From the NCBI GenBank assembly GCA_003952965.2, contig CM025853.1, forward strand, positions 4,609,604 through 4,673,603: a stretch of 64,000 nt of DNA. Reading direction: 5' to 3'. Source of the DNA: Morella rubra. Taxonomy: Eukaryota > Streptophyta > Magnoliopsida > Fagales > Myricaceae. This document shows, piece after piece, positions 21,658-34,578 of the stretch. Below the pieces are notes generated by a model. It saw only the letters and a list, made by a program, of their open reading frames with translations, made no database searches and was not told the origin of the DNA. The position numbers and the translations under genes are program-made. The stretch's first letter is position 1. Every line of letters begins with the position of its first letter.

Positions 21658-21984
21658 CACTACAAAAAAATTGACTTTTAGTGACAAAAACTTTTGTCAC
21701 AAAAGTCAAAATTTCGTCACTAAAAGTATTAGTGATGAAATTTTTTGTCACGAGCTCTGTCAGCGAAAGAGCATCACGAAATGTATGTCGTGACGAAACC
21801 CGAATTTCGTCATGAAAATTTTCCGCACGAAAATTTTTTAGTGACGGAAAATTTTCGTCACTAAATATAATGATCAATTGGTAATTTTGCTGATCGGTAA
21901 GTGAAAACAAAGTGATGGATCAGTTGGAACAGCGATCAATCGGTATTTTTTTGCAATGATCGAACAGGTACCAAGATCGATTAA

Positions 21985-22960
21985 TCGTCATATATAAGAC
22001 GATCGAATAATACGTATAACAAGCGCGAACCAACAACTTGGTTCACAGTCAACTTTGATCTATTCTTCTTATTTTGCTCGCTTTGTTTCTGCGATATTTT
22101 AAATATTAAAAGAATGTAATATTTAAGCAACGGGTTTTTGTAATCACGTACCATAAATGCTTCGTTGGTGAACAGATCACATAACTCCTTACACTGTTCT
22201 TCCGAGATATCAGGGTATGGCTTCAGCAACGCCGCCTCTTTACTCGGGAACTTCTTGAAATACGCATGCATCCAGTTGCGGTGCATTCGACGTGCTGTCA
22301 TCATAGTTTCGACCACCATCCTCACGTCCTCCTGACAGGTGTAGTCAAGGTCGAAGTGGTCCTGCAAAAGTACCAAAACATACAATATCACAATGATAAA
22401 CGAAATGCTTAACCAAAAATTCTATGTTTACAAGTTTAATCATACCAACACCCGATCCATAATGTACTCCTTCACTTTTGGAGGAACATAGGCCCACTTG
22501 TTAACGGAGATTAGAATCAGCCCTCGGACCAACATTCCAATCTTTGTCGATAGGGTGGCAGCAGTGGAAGACACTCCTCCACACTCTCCCTCTGGGATAT
22601 GCACCGATAGTTTCCGGACTTGGACCCAAGACTCTTCTCCAAACCGACCCCACATGTCCTACCTCACCTGCGCTTAGAAGCAGATGTCGCTACATAAAAT
22701 AAAATTAACAAAGTTAGTCGGTCGTTAACTTAAAAAAATTGAAATATAACTTAGAATAATTTCTTACATGCACAACTACTAGGACAAGCTGGCATGCCTT
22801 GACTCATGACTTCATTCACTCTCAGAGAAGGAGCGCTTGGGGTAGGGCTTGGGATCAAACTCATACTAAGTGGAGTAACTACGCTATGCAACGGTCTAGA
22901 AGTAAGTGAAGGAAATTCCAGTGGACATTTCATTTCACCGTACAAGCTGTGACATAACAA
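21985..22960 (-). pseudogene. CACTA copy A, Transposase_24-like C-terminal part
   Basis: Minus-strand fragments: 22440-22655 reads STKIGMLVRGLILISVNKWA then VPPKVKEYIMDRVLV; 22391-21985 continues HFDLDYTCQEDVRMVVETMM, the Trp/Phe-rich ISEEQCKELCDLFTNEAF and QKQSEQNKKNRSKLTVNQVV. The SExNKxNR signature is that of the plant Transposase_24 (Ptta/En-Spm) domain. Exon-like pieces are separated by AT-rich gaps that may be introns. This is the downstream end of the copy A gene, which ends close to the 21658 terminus. Confidence 0.72.
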
Positions 22961-23189
22961 AATAAACGATAAAGATTTGGTAAAAGAGACAATAACAGTA
23001 AAAACAGTTCAGCAAACATCAACATTAGAAAGAAAATATACTGAAAGAAATTATTAATCAGAATCTGATTCTTGCACGTTATCGATGCCTCATCCTCAGT
23101 AGAGTTGCTATCACTTTCGAACGAATCTTCGTCCCACTTTCTTTGCTATTTTCTTCAATTTCTGCTTCATCCCCCTCCGAAACATCATT

Positions 23190-26100
23190 ACTATCTATAC
23201 ATCTTTTTTCCACCGATCAATTGCCTCAGAAGCTTGATAACATTTGGTGCAACGTCATCCCTCCGTAGTGGATTAAGGTTAAACTGTCGGAAGTCTATAA
23301 ACAAGTCAATGGCATTGTCCTCCTGATACGCTTCATTCGTGATGGCTGCTCCCGATTCAACGTTTACATCAACTTCACCATGGATCGGGCCGGGAATGTC
23401 ATATGCATTTCTACAAAAACTTCTGCACGACTCGCCATGTAGGTCCATGCAGATTATCAACTAGATAAAACACTTGACTTGCTTGATTTGCCAAAACAAA
23501 TGGATCTTCTAAGTACCACAGTCGGGAAGTGTTTATGCTCTTAAAGTTCTCGTCGATACGAATTCCACGGTGATCTCTGACGTCCCACCAATCACACTTA
23601 AACAAATATACTGTATTTCCCCACAAGTATTGCATGGTATAAATGTCTACAAGTCTTGTGTAAAATTTTAAAATTTTTCCCTTATGTGATCCCGGTACTA
23701 CAATACCACTATTTTAAGTTATCCGTCGTTCTTCCCGTTGTACTGTATGATATCTACATCCGTTCATAACACATGCAGAATAACGCATCACTCGTGTATC
23801 AAGCCCACGTGCCAATGAATACAATTCATCGATCGATGTACATGGATTTTGAGAATGTAATGTTTGAATCTACAACAATATATTAGAAGCTTATTAAAAA
23901 CAAAGACACAATATTAATTTGAATTATTTTTCAATAACACTTACTTACCCTAAGAACCAATTTGGAAATTGTTCCTCATGCATACGAGAAATGTCACCAA
24001 CTCCTTGCGCGCGAAGTTCGTCCATGTGTTCACTGTAAGGATAAGGTTAATCAACTACTGTATATTATAAAAAACCTATGAAATTTTATTTTACTTACTA
24101 TAAGTAGTTGTTGATACCTTTGCAATTGTTCAGCACATACCACCAATCTTTCTTGAACTCTATTCGGTCTATGTCATGTCCTTTTGCAGCCCATCAATCT
24201 AATTCTCTAAGTGAACACATCCAATGACCTTTCGGGTACCTCCATTTCACCATCAGAATCGAGTTTCGATCTCTGTGATTAAACACTGTTTCGACCCCTT
24301 GGAGGTACTGGGAACAAAATGTTGAACACTCATTCTTAATATACGCTTCTGCAATCGACCCTTAAAGACGCGACTTATTTTTCACATACCGTTTCGAGAC
24401 ACCCATCAACCGTTCAACTGGATACATCCATCTGTATTGTACGGGTCCAACAAGCATTGCTTCACGCGATAAGTGGACCGCCAAATGCATCATCACTGTA
24501 AAAAAAGTGGGTGGAAAAATCATTTCCAACTTGCATAAAATTATCCTAATATCTTTTGACATCCTCTGTAATATATAAATCTTCAACGTACGTGAACACA
24601 ACTCTCGAAAAAACAATCATAATTCGGTCACTGCGCCACCCACGCCTTCCTTAAAAAATCCTCAGATCATCACTGGAAGAACCTCTTGCAAGAACACATG
24701 ACAATCATAACTTTTCATTCCAGACACCTTCAACTCATCTAGATTCACACAACGTGAAATCTCAGTAGCATAACCATTGGGGAACCTCATGTCTTTTAAC
24801 CACTCACAGGCCCTCCTTCGCTCTTCCCGAGTTAAAGTATACGCCGCTTGAGGCATCAATTCAACCCGACCGTCATACACCAAGTGCAAGTCTTTTTTGG
24901 CCCCTATTTCAGCTAAATCTCTACGTGCACCTGCAGAATCTCTGGTCTTGAACTCGATATTCATCACCGTCCGATCACGTTGTCACATATGTTCTTCTCG
25001 ATGTGCATCACGTCCAAGTTATGCCGTAACCCTAACGTACTCCAATACGGCAGTTGGAAAAAAATGCTCTTCTTCGTCCAATTCAAATGTTCCGACGATT
25101 GTTTCTTCTTTCCCCTATTCTTCCCTGACGCTTTACCAAAGATAGTCTCCCGACATGCTTCAATTGTTCTAATATGTCCTCACCAGTTAACTCCTCGAGC
25201 GAAAGTCTATGTTCTTCTTTCCTATCGAACGTATCCACATCATATCTCCATGCATGCCCTGGTGTCAAGTATCTCCTATGACCCATATAACACATTCTTC
25301 TCCCGTGCTTCAACCACTTATAGTCAGTGTCTAAATTACAAGTTGGACATGCCAACTTCCCTTTGGTACTCCATCCAGATAAATTGGCATATGCTGGAAA
25401 TCATTTATGGTCCACATCAAAGCTGCATGCATCCCATTTGAAGCATCATGTGTCTCAACTCCATCTTCCAATAGTTTTTTTAACTCGTCCACTAAGGGTC
25501 GAAGATATACATCTATATCATTTCGGGTGACTTGCGACCGGGATCAAAAGAGTCATCAGTGAAAATGGGACCTTCATACACCTCCATGGGGTAAATTATA
25601 TGGAAACACAACGACTGGCCAAATACTGTACGCATTGCTCATGTTTCCGAACAGATTAAACCCGTCAGAAGCAAGACCAAGGCAGACGTTGCGGGCATCT
25701 TGAGCAAACCAACCATGGTCCTTATCAAAATTCTCCAAACCAATGAATCTGCAGGATGCCTCAAACTCTCCCCATCGTCGACCCGTTTCTCCTTATGCCA
25801 TCTCATGTCATGAGCTACATCTTTTGTGGTAAACAAACGTTTAAGTCTAGGATTAAAGGGAAATGACGCAACACTTTCCTGGGAATTCGATTGCTCAAGT
25901 CATTTTCGAATTTTCACAAGGACACCCCACATACGGACATCTATCTAACTCACTGTTTTCCTTCCAAAATAACACACAATCATTCTGACATGCATGGATC
26001 TTATCAAATGCCTTAATCGACAACTTATTCTCCGACTTCACATGCAACAGCCAGACCGTAAATGAAAACTTACTAAACTTGGTACATCCAGGATACAATT

Positions 26101-26580
26101 CATGTTCTGCCTCTTCCCATAACTTATCAAGTGGTGTCGAAGCCTTTAGTCCTGAAGTGGGGTTTCCTAATATTAGGGTTCTCCGTTTCAACCCCTGCAG
26201 CCCCACCTTCCAATCCCGCACAAACATCGGTTAACATTTCCTCCATTCTATCAGAGCTATCTCCCTCTAAATCATCATCATTATGTGGTAAGCTCGCACC
26301 AGACTCTTGACTAAAATTTGAAGTAAGTTGAATACTCTTCCCGTGAAACACTCATAACTTATAGCTCACATCAAACCCATTAATGTATATATGATCTTCC
26401 ATTTTATCCAACACTTGAAACACTACATTTTTGTACTTTCGACACAAATATCTGATCTGACCTCGAGAGTCTACACAACAAGCAGCCATACCGACAAACC
26501 CAAGGACCCCTCCGCGTACTTTTCACCAAACCGATTTTTCTCGTAAACCAACTCTTATCCATCCGCCCAATCTAAAAAAT
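23190..26580 (-). pseudogene. CACTA copy A, TNPD-type transposase (Transposase_21) remnant
   Basis: Reading leftwards: Transpos_assoc-like segment about 26575-26340 (SRGQIRYLCRKYKNVVFQ, EDHIYINGFDVSY); HVKSENKLSIKAFD and CQNDCVLFWKE near 26060-25960; DMRWHKEKRVDDGESLRHPA and CLGLASDGFNLFGN near 25820-25640; ACPTCNLDTDYKWLKHGRRM then HRRYL at 25355-25260; MKSYDCHVFLQEVLP at about 24720; DUF4218 at 24616-24362 (FPPTFFTVMMHLAVHLSREA, GPVQYRWMYPVERLMG); DUF4216 at 23635-23411 (VYLFKCDWWDVRDHRGIRID, TSRLWYLEDPFVLA). Frame changes separate these blocks, so the gene is dead. TNPD proteins catalyse CACTA transposition in the nucleus. Confidence 0.85.
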
Positions 26581-26999
26581 ATACAAATTAAGTAATTCAT
26601 AAACACCCAATCATTGGAACTTAACTTTAAGCCTGGCTGATAGGTCCTATCCATTCAAGATTGTGCATTCGGAGTTGAACGTCAGTTCGACTTGTGTCCA
26701 TCCATACCTGAAAAAAATTCGGCAGCATCTCCCCCAGTCCCCAAGTACACGCACTAGCGTTGGGGGTAAACGTCATCAACGATAGTTGTATGACGTCATA
26801 CACCAATGCTAGTAGTATACCCAGAAGACAAAAGGTAGATGATACCGAATTTCCTCCAAGACTGGACAGGACACAAGTATTGAACTCGTCCAACCATGAA
26901 TACACAATCTCAAACTGTCCATATTTGGACAATTCAAGGGTTATTACGCGATAAACGCATATTTATCACGTCCTAACCCTTGAACGGGTCTAAGGGTAC

Positions 27000-28030
27000 A
27001 CATTATATCCCAAAAATAAACTCAAACATAACAAGTCAAAAACACTCCAATATTCATCCTCCATGCTTCTCAAACTCCATAATTTATTTCCAGAACTCAA
27101 GCACTTCAATAATCAAACATGTAAATAGAATAAATGCTACACAAGGTAAATAACTTGCAATCTACCCTACCTTGCGATCGATCAGTACAATTGATCGCGA
27201 AACCTCCATCAAACAAACGATCGATCGTTCTAAAATGACGATCGATCGTGACTAACCCTGATAGACAAAACACTTGCCAAGCCTCCCCACAAACTCAAAT
27301 CCACACCCAAAACACTCCCAAATCATATTCATGCAATACTCATTCAATATACATATTAAAAATACTCTAATAAGCTCTAATCATCACAAATCCTATCCAC
27401 AATACCCACAAATAGACAAATAAAAAAAAACACCAAATAACCAACCAAATCATTCATAAATCGTAGTGTAGGTTGATTCAATTACCTCTTGCATGAAATG
27501 TAGACCAAAACGAACCAAATCCACACCAAAATCTCACAAATTTCGCCCAAATTTTTCAATATTCACCCGGTTAAAAAACCAATGAATTTTAGCTTGGGCT
27601 TAACCTTAAGTATTTAAACACTCTCTAACTAAAAGGACGGTGTTTTGACAAAGTTTAAAAGGAAAATAGCTCATTGCCGCAATCCTCAAGTTTCCTCCTT
27701 GCCATGGGTGTATTTTTGCTTCACCCACGGCCTTATAGCATTCTAGCATTTCAAGCTCGATAAACACCGATCGATCGGTCCTAATAGTGAACAATCACCT
27801 TGTCAGCTTTAAAATTCTCGCTAAGTTTACAACCAATCGATTGGGACGTCTCTGTAAAACGACGACGCATGCATGCCATCAATCGGTTAAACGACATCGT
27901 CCTTAACCGATCGAATGTCCCACCATCACAATCCATAGGTATCAAAATATTAAACGACACTGTTTTTGACCGATTGATAGCCTTATTCTGCTTAGCTCGC
28001 TCCCGATGTGTGTTCAAAATTTAGCTTAGC
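27000..28030. repeat. GATCGATCG-rich subterminal-type region between transposase copies
   Basis: Non-coding AT-rich DNA with clusters of GATCGATCG, CAATCGATTGG, AATCGGTTAAACGAC and TTAACCGATCG motifs at 27175-27250 and 27760-27975. They resemble motifs next to the left terminus (21900-22010). Such arrays are typical CACTA subterminal binding sites, so this is probably the upstream end of copy A. No terminal CACTA sequence is visible at its right edge. Confidence 0.55.
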
Positions 28031-28129
28031 TCTATTCTCCTTGTTGGTTGCACTCCTCCTCTGTATTGTACATTTACAGTTGTTACCATAATTAATAAGA
28101 AGATAAAATAAACATTGAGGACGGAATAA

Positions 28130-28600
28130 AAATGTTTAACATGAAATTCCTTGCTCACAAATAAATCACAAACACGAGTCCATTCTTCCTTGTTCATATT
28201 GGGATACGGGTGCTTTAACGCCTCTTCTTTGGAATTGAACTCCGAGTAATACTAGAACATTCTATTTTTATGCATCCTGTATGCTATGTTTATCGTAGAC
28301 GTCACAGTGATGCGATCCTCGGCTCGGTCATAATCTAGTTGGAAGTCATCCTTAACATATATAACAGTTAATACGTATAAAAATTTCAACAATTAAAATT
28401 TAATAAACTATTCATACCAACACCTGGTTCATCACATACGATTTAACCTCATCGGGGAATGCTTTCCACTTACTCGTCTCAAATGGCACATGTTGCCGAA
28501 CAAGCGCACCAATATGGACAATCAGCTTTCCTTCGGTACGAGCCTTGAGTAAGGCAATCCCGCGTGTACTACCTCGAACGTGTCTGACTTCCGGACGTCG
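28130..28600 (-). pseudogene. CACTA copy B, Transposase_24-like part
   Basis: Minus-strand pieces parallel to copy A: EGKLIVHIGALVRQHVPF then VKSYVMNQVL (about 28560-28425), and after a gap DDFQLDYDRAEDRITVTS, EALKHPYPNMNKEEWTRVCD and LFVSKEF (about 28350-28145). Same order and spacing as copy A at 22.0-22.6 kb. At least one in-frame stop near 28250. The final SExNKxNR portion is missing or unrecognisable. Confidence 0.65.
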
Positions 28601-29249
28601 CTACAAATGAAGAACAATAAATTTAAAATTCAATTAAGCATAGAAATTTAAAAGTCATAATATTTACTCAAGATTGACGGGGTAAGATACTAACGCGCAC
28701 AACTATTTTGGGTGCCTACTGGACTGGCTGTGGCAGAGGAAGGTAATTCATTTCAATCCCTAAGTAAAGGACCCGACATTGCTAGTGTACCAGGACTACT
28801 CTCAGCTCGAACTGATGAATAGCCCCAAAGACATTTCCTTCCCGCTGGTATGACTTAGTCTTGTAACCAAATAAATCAATATTAGAGAAAAAAAATGCAA
28901 TGAATTATCTTACTCAAAATGAATATAAAATAGAAACTTGAAGTAAATTGAAACGATAAAGTTACTTTAGTCCTTAGAGTCATATTCTTCATAATCACTA
29001 CCTTCTTGAACGATTCCAAGGAATCATCGCTTCCTTCTACTTCACGTTGTTGTGCACTACTCTCATCGATTACCGGCACATAAGCCTCGACATCATTTCT
29101 AGTCAACGGGATCATGTCAAATGAGCTAAAGTCTACAAAAAGCTCAATTGACTCATTCTCTTGGTTTGGTTCACGACTCGACGGTCCTTCTCCATCTTCA
29201 CTAGCTTCCTCCTCAATAAGTGGAATATCATACGTGTTTCTAAGGGTAA

Positions 29250-32200
29250 TCTTTTGAACAATCTTTCAGTAACCGCCCAACTTCATATTATCGATATAAA
29301 ACACTTAATTCCCTTGAGATGCTAGCACGAATGGGTTGTCTTTGTACCACTTTCGGGATGTGTTAATACTAATAAACCGACCACTTTTATCAAGACTTAA
29401 GTTTTGACTACTCAAGTCGAACTAGTCACATTTTAGTAAATAAACTAAATTTTCCCGCAAATAATGCAATGCGTAAATATCCACTACTTCGCTGCAAAAA
29501 TCAACATCTAGCCCATCATGGTCCCCCAGAACAACCACACCACTGATCTAAGTGTGACAAAACTGTTCACGAAAGACCGTGTGAAACCTAACTCCGTTCA
29601 CTACACACCGAGAATAACAAAGTGCCTGCTGATCCGGACCGGATGCTAATGTATTCAAATCATCCGACACCGAGCCCGAATTTTCATTGCGCATAGTTTG
29701 AATTTAAAATAGTAAATACATGTTCACTTTAAATCTAAAAAAAATGATCAATTAAAATTAAACATATAATGGAGACAAAATTAAATAAATACCTGATTTC
29801 TAAACCATAACGGAAATCTTTTCGTGCCTCCTATCAACATTTATTGGTGATTCCCTCCTCATCTCTTCCAAGTGCTCGCTATAAAGAAATAAGAAATTAA
29901 AATATAATGAACTGATAAGTGTTTAAATGAGCAAATATTATTATAAGCGCTTACTCTATATGTTGGCTGATTTCTGAACAGTTGTTGAGTACGTACCACT
30001 ACGCTTTTGTAAATTCTTCTATTTAAATCTTGACCCCTACCAGCTCCCAGCGGTCGAACACTTTGAGTAAACACAGAAAAATGACAACTTCGATCATCCA
30101 TGTCGGCATAATTCGGTTTTTTCTATTAAGCCTCGTCTCAACCGTACCAAGATAAATTGAGCAAAAAGTTAGACATTCATTTAACACATAATTCTCTGCT
30201 ATAGAGCCCTCACACTGTGCCCTATACCTAACGAAATGCTTCATCTTCCCCATATACCTCTCAATTGGATACATCCACCGAAATTGAACTGGACCCCTAA
30301 GTTTCACCTCCCGAGGTAAATGAACAGCTAAATGAACCATAATAGTAAATAATGATGGAGGGAATATATGTTCCAACTTGTAAAGAATCATTTCGATGTC
30401 TTTCTATAACTAGTCCACAACATCTAAATGTATTGTTCTTGAGCATAAGTCTCTGAAGAATAAGCTCAACTCAGTCAATGTTGTACATACTTCGTTTCCT
30501 AACAACCCGTGTATCATTGCCGGTAACAGTCGTTGCAACAAGATGTGTGAGTCGTGACTCTTCATACCCATTATCTTCCTTTCTTTTATATTCATGCACC
30601 GGGATATGTTAGAAGCGTATTCATCCGGAAACTTGACACCCTTTAGCCATTCACAACACTTCTTACGTTCATCATCTCCAGCTGACCCCGAACTTACAAA
30701 TGCAACTCTTTTTTAATGCTCATTAATGCTAAGTCCTGCCGAGCACTAGCATTGTCCTCTATCTTACTATCGATGTTCATCAAAGTTCCTAATACATTGT
30801 TAAAAATATTCTTCTCTATGTGCATGACGTCCAAATTATGTCGAAGTTTCAAATTCGACTAGTACGGCAACTCAAAGAATATGCTGCGCTTCATCCAACT
30901 TAACTCATTGTCAGCCCATTTTCTTTTCTTCTGAGTCTTCCCAAACAAACATAACGGTACCGATTCAAGTTGTTGAAGTATCTCCTCTCCAGTGACTTCT
31001 TCAAGTGCTGTTCTAAACTCTTTTTTCCGTCAAATATGTCGACATCATGCCTCCACTTATGCGTTGCGGGCAAATACCGGCGATGTCCCAAAAAATAATG
31101 TTTGCCCCCATGTTTCAACCAAAATGACGTTGTGTTTGCATTGCAATTAAGGCATGCTAACCTTCCTTTCGTACTCCAACCCGAGAGATTACCATAAGTC
31201 GGGAAGTCATTTATCGTCCAAAGCAAAGCAGCATGCAACTTAAATGAACTTGACATGGCCGTGTCGTACGTTTGCATTCTATTTTCCCACAAGTCCTTCA
31301 ACTCATCTATCAATGGCTGCAAGTAGACATCAATATCATTCCTGGGACTTCTTGGACCTGGAATAAGCAATGACAGCATGAAACTTGAATTCTTCATACA
31401 TTTCCAAGGCGGTAAATTGTAGGGAATCAGTACCTCTGGCCATATACAATACGACAAGCTCATGTTGCCAAACAGATTGAACCCATCAGATGCCAAACCC
31501 AACCGGACGTTCCGAGATTCCCGACCAAACCATTCATACTTCTTATCGAGGTCCTTCCATACCTCAGAGTCTGCAAGATGCCTCATCACCCTATCTTCAA
31601 CCACACGCTTCTCTTGGTGCCACCGCATATCTGTTGCCGTTTGCCTTGATAGAAATAATCTCTGCAACCTCGGTTTCAAGGGAAAATGCCGCAACAATTT
31701 TTGAGGAACTTTTGATTTGCTATTTTGACTGTATTTCCACCTCGATTCCCCACACACCGGAAACTCTTGCAACTCACTGTGCTCCTTCCAAAACAGTACA
31801 CAGTCATTTAAGCACGCATTTATGTTATCATAGCTAAATCCTAAATTCTTTCTTAACTTTTTCGCCTCATAATAAGATTTAGGAAGTGTCTCCCCATCCG
31901 GTAGCGCATCTTTTATTAAGACCAACAAATCTTCAAATTTCTTTACAGTCAAATTATTCTCCGACTTCACATGATGTAACGTGACAACAAAAAACAAGTT
32001 TGAGTACTTCTTACACTCGGGATACAACTCCTACTTAGCATCCGCCTATAACTTGGTATACTCACCAACGTTCTCATCAACCCCTCTTCTAGCCTCAAAA
32101 TCTTCTAACATGTCTCTCATATCATCATTTCAGTTTCCCCCAGAGTCCTCACTGCTCGGCTTAGGTTCTAAAGTCACTACCCGGTTAGACATTTTTGAAA

Positions 32201-32486
32201 TTGACTCTCCATGAAATACCCAATAAGTGTAACTCTGGTCAAACCCAATTATGAATAAATGATCCTCCATCTCGTTCACACGTTGGAACAACACATTCTT
32301 ACATCTCTTACATGAACATCTTATCAGTTCTCGACTATCTGCATAACTACGACCAACACTCAAAAAATCCTGAACACCATCACAATACTTCACACTTTTC
32401 AATCTATCAGCCTTATAAATCCAACTCTTATCTATATTGTCCATCAAAGACGAAAATACAAATAATAATGCAAACAATGATGACAT
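29250..32486 (-). pseudogene. CACTA copy B, TNPD-type transposase (Transposase_21) remnant
   Basis: The better preserved transposase. A likely start Met is at 32444 (MDNIDKSWIYKADRLKSVKY). Transpos_assoc features follow (ELIRCSCKRCKNVLF, EDHLFIIGFDQSYTYWVFHG), then in-frame stops near 32130 and 32030. An open stretch 32027-30900 holds Transposase_21: NDCVLFWKEHSELQ, DMRWHQEKRV, LGLASDGFNLFGNMSLSYCI, PYNLPPWKCMK, NDIDVYLQPLIDELKDLW, INDFPTYGNLSGWSTKGRLA. The Asp in ASDG and those in NDIDVY sit in the blocks that carry catalytic acids in this family. Then MKSHDSHILLQRLLPAMIHG (about 30560), DUF4218 (30391-30100) and a degenerate DUF4216 (about 29480-29270). Stops and frame breaks make it non-functional. 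Confidence 0.88.
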
Positions 32487-32515
32487 TCATACTCAACTCC
32501 AACTTCTTCAGGTGA

Positions 32516-33040
32516 TAGGTCCTATCCCATTCAAGTTTATAATATCACGTACTGCACATTATTGACCCGACCATTGTGATCGATGCTCTAAAAATTTCGA
32601 CAGCATTTCCCCTCAATCCCCAGATACACGCCTACAACATTGAGCATAAACACCCACCATTTAAGGCAAGTGTGTAAGCTCAATGCTGAATGTGTATCCA
32701 AAGGATAAAAGGATAATTGCATCGAAATTTTTAAATACATCTGTCACAATAGCAGATACAACTACGTACATTATGCATAATATAAACTCTAACTATTCAT
32801 AACATGGACAATTCAAGAATTACACAGAGTTCGTTATCCGTACCCCCTGTAATTCTTAAACGGGAGCTAAGGCTACTAAATGAATGCATAAACATAATAG
32901 CAGAAACCGTTCGGACGTGTTGAAAACTGTCTGAACAATAATTTAGAGTCCTGACGCCTTTAGGAAAGAGTTTGAACAAAACACAAGCGTCCTAATGGTG
33001 AAACCATCCAGATTCCAATTGTCGAACAAGACAGTTCTTC
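32516..33040. other. Upstream flank of CACTA copy B
   Basis: Shares GATAGGTCCTATCCNATTCAAG and similar stretches with 26637-27000, the equivalent flank of copy A (GCAGCAT-TCCCC and ATGGACAATTCAAG also correspond). It may hold a 5' exon of the transposase gene, but no clean coding frame is left. The CACTA right terminus expected before 33040 is absent. Confidence 0.5.
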
Positions 33041-33581
33041 ATCTCCCATGAGCCCCTTTGTGACATAACTACACCATGCTGGAGTGAAGTATAAGGTCAG
33101 GTCAAGTAGGAACTTATTTGATATACATTTCGAGAAAGGGATTCTTGAAATCCCAAGATTTATTGCAGGTCCTACTTCATAAGTCATATTCTGAAACATC
33201 ATGGCCTTTGAGCAATTCTACTTTGGGGATTACCACATGAATGATTATGTTTGCCACTTGAGTTGGCTTGTTAGCACTCCTGAGGATGTGAACTTACTAG
33301 TTTAATATGAAATTATGGAGAAACAAAGTGAGATCAACGAAGCAGCAAATCGTATTCAAAACCTCTGTAAAATGACCATGCTTTGCCGTAATAACTTCTA
33401 CTTTGCTGGCCTTTGTGAAGACCTGAACACTTACTGCAAAGCATCCTGGCACAAGTGGAAGGCGAACCTGAAACAAAATTACTTCAACACACCATTGGCG
33501 ATCATTTCTTTTATTGCAGCTATTATTATCCTTCTACTCACTCTCATACAAGCAGTGAGTTCAGTTATCTCTATAATCTAG
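33041..33581 (+). pseudogene. DUF247 copy 5, C-terminal fragment
   Basis: Begins at CCTTTGTGACATAACTACACC (family VTKLHQAGVKF, here with an in-frame TAA) and continues ILEIPRFIAGP, MNDYVCHLSWLVSTPEDVNL, a TAA, then an open stretch 33315-33581 with YFAGLCEDLNTYCKASWHKW, KQNYFNTPLAIISFIAAI and the membrane helix IIILLLTLIQAVSSVISII ending in a normal stop. The N-terminal two-thirds are absent, cut at about the position where copy 3 ends. Confidence 0.85.
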
Positions 33582-33634
33582 TCGAAAGTAACATTGAAAA
33601 TGTGACTGTTTCAATGGTTCCTGCGTGGCAATTG

Positions 33635-34578
33635 AAACCATTCCATTTAGAAGTGACCAATTTTTCAAACTCGTTTTGGTGGATGCTGCCTTCATCCTTG
33701 AAGTCTTATTAAGGTTCTATTTCAAGTTGGCCAGAAATTTAAACATTCACCGTATTGTATAAACCATGTTTGATTCGTGATGTATGGGCTGACATGATAT
33801 TGCTTGAGAATCAGCTTCCATTCTTCATCCTCCAAGATCTTTATGACGCAAGCGAAAAAATGCGGCATGACCAGATACCTTCCATCGTCGAGTTGTCATG
33901 TCACTTCTTCAAAATGGTCGTGCCTAGTTTGAAAGGAACAAAAGATCACAAATTGGAGTTACTTCATTCCTCCAGAATTGAACATTTTGTTGATCTCCTA
34001 AGATACTATACAAACCTTCTAAGAAACGGGATACAAGGCCACTTGAAAACAATAACAACACCGTTTGTGACAGAGCTGCACCAAGCTGGAGTCAAGTTTA
34101 AGGTTGGGTCAAGCAAAAATTTATTTGACATACAATTCAATAACGACATTCTCGAGATCCCGAGATTTAACGTAGGTCCCTTTCAGAACGTCCAATCGAA
34201 ATATCGTCGTCTTTGAGCAATACCTTCATTCGGAGCATTACATGAATGATTATGTCATGCTCTTGCGTTGCCTTGTTAACAGTCCTAAGGATGTGGACAT
34301 ACTAGTCAAAAATGCAATTATTGAGAAGCGAAGCAACTTTAATGAAGGGGCAAATCATATTCACAACCTCTCCCGATATGCTCATAGCAACCTTAATGAC
34401 TTTTACTTGCTAGCCTTTGTGAAGACTTGAATGTTTACTACAAATCATCCTGGCATCATGGAAGGCAACTTGAAACAAAATTACTTCAACACACCATGGG
34501 CGATCATTTCTTTTTTCGCAGCTGTTCTCCTTTTACTCACTCTGATACAGACGGCGAGTTCTGTGATCTCCATAGCGT
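33635..34578 (+). pseudogene. DUF247 copy 6, middle and C-terminal part
   Basis: Fused almost directly to copy 5. Starts within TTAGAAGTGACCAATTTTTC (family NSDEFVKIIL) and reads VDAAFILEVLLRFYF, MILLENQLPFFILQDLYDA, EHFVDLLRY, VTELHQAGVKFKVGSSKNLF, LEIPRFNVGP, a frame change near 34190, MNDYVMLLRCLVNSPKDVDI, HIHNLSRYAHSNLNDFYLL, another frame break near 34415, and the helix LLLTLIQTASSVISIA. It has at least three frameshifts and no N-terminal third. Confidence 0.85.

Larger units (their letters stand above)
21658..33040 (-). mobile_element. Composite CACTA region with two transposase copies
   Basis: The left terminus at 21658 (CACTACAAAAAAATTGAC) is followed by GTGACAAAAACTTTTGTCAC-type inverted subterminal repeats and GATCGATCG/GATCAATCGG motifs to about 22010. 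Two decayed TNPD-type genes follow on the minus strand, copy A (22.0-26.6 kb) and copy B (28.1-32.5 kb). Between them, 27.0-28.0 kb again carries GATCGATCG motifs. No right terminus or internal TIR pair was found. DUF247 sequence resumes at about 33041. Best read as two related elements joined or nested, with ends lost. Confidence 0.7.
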
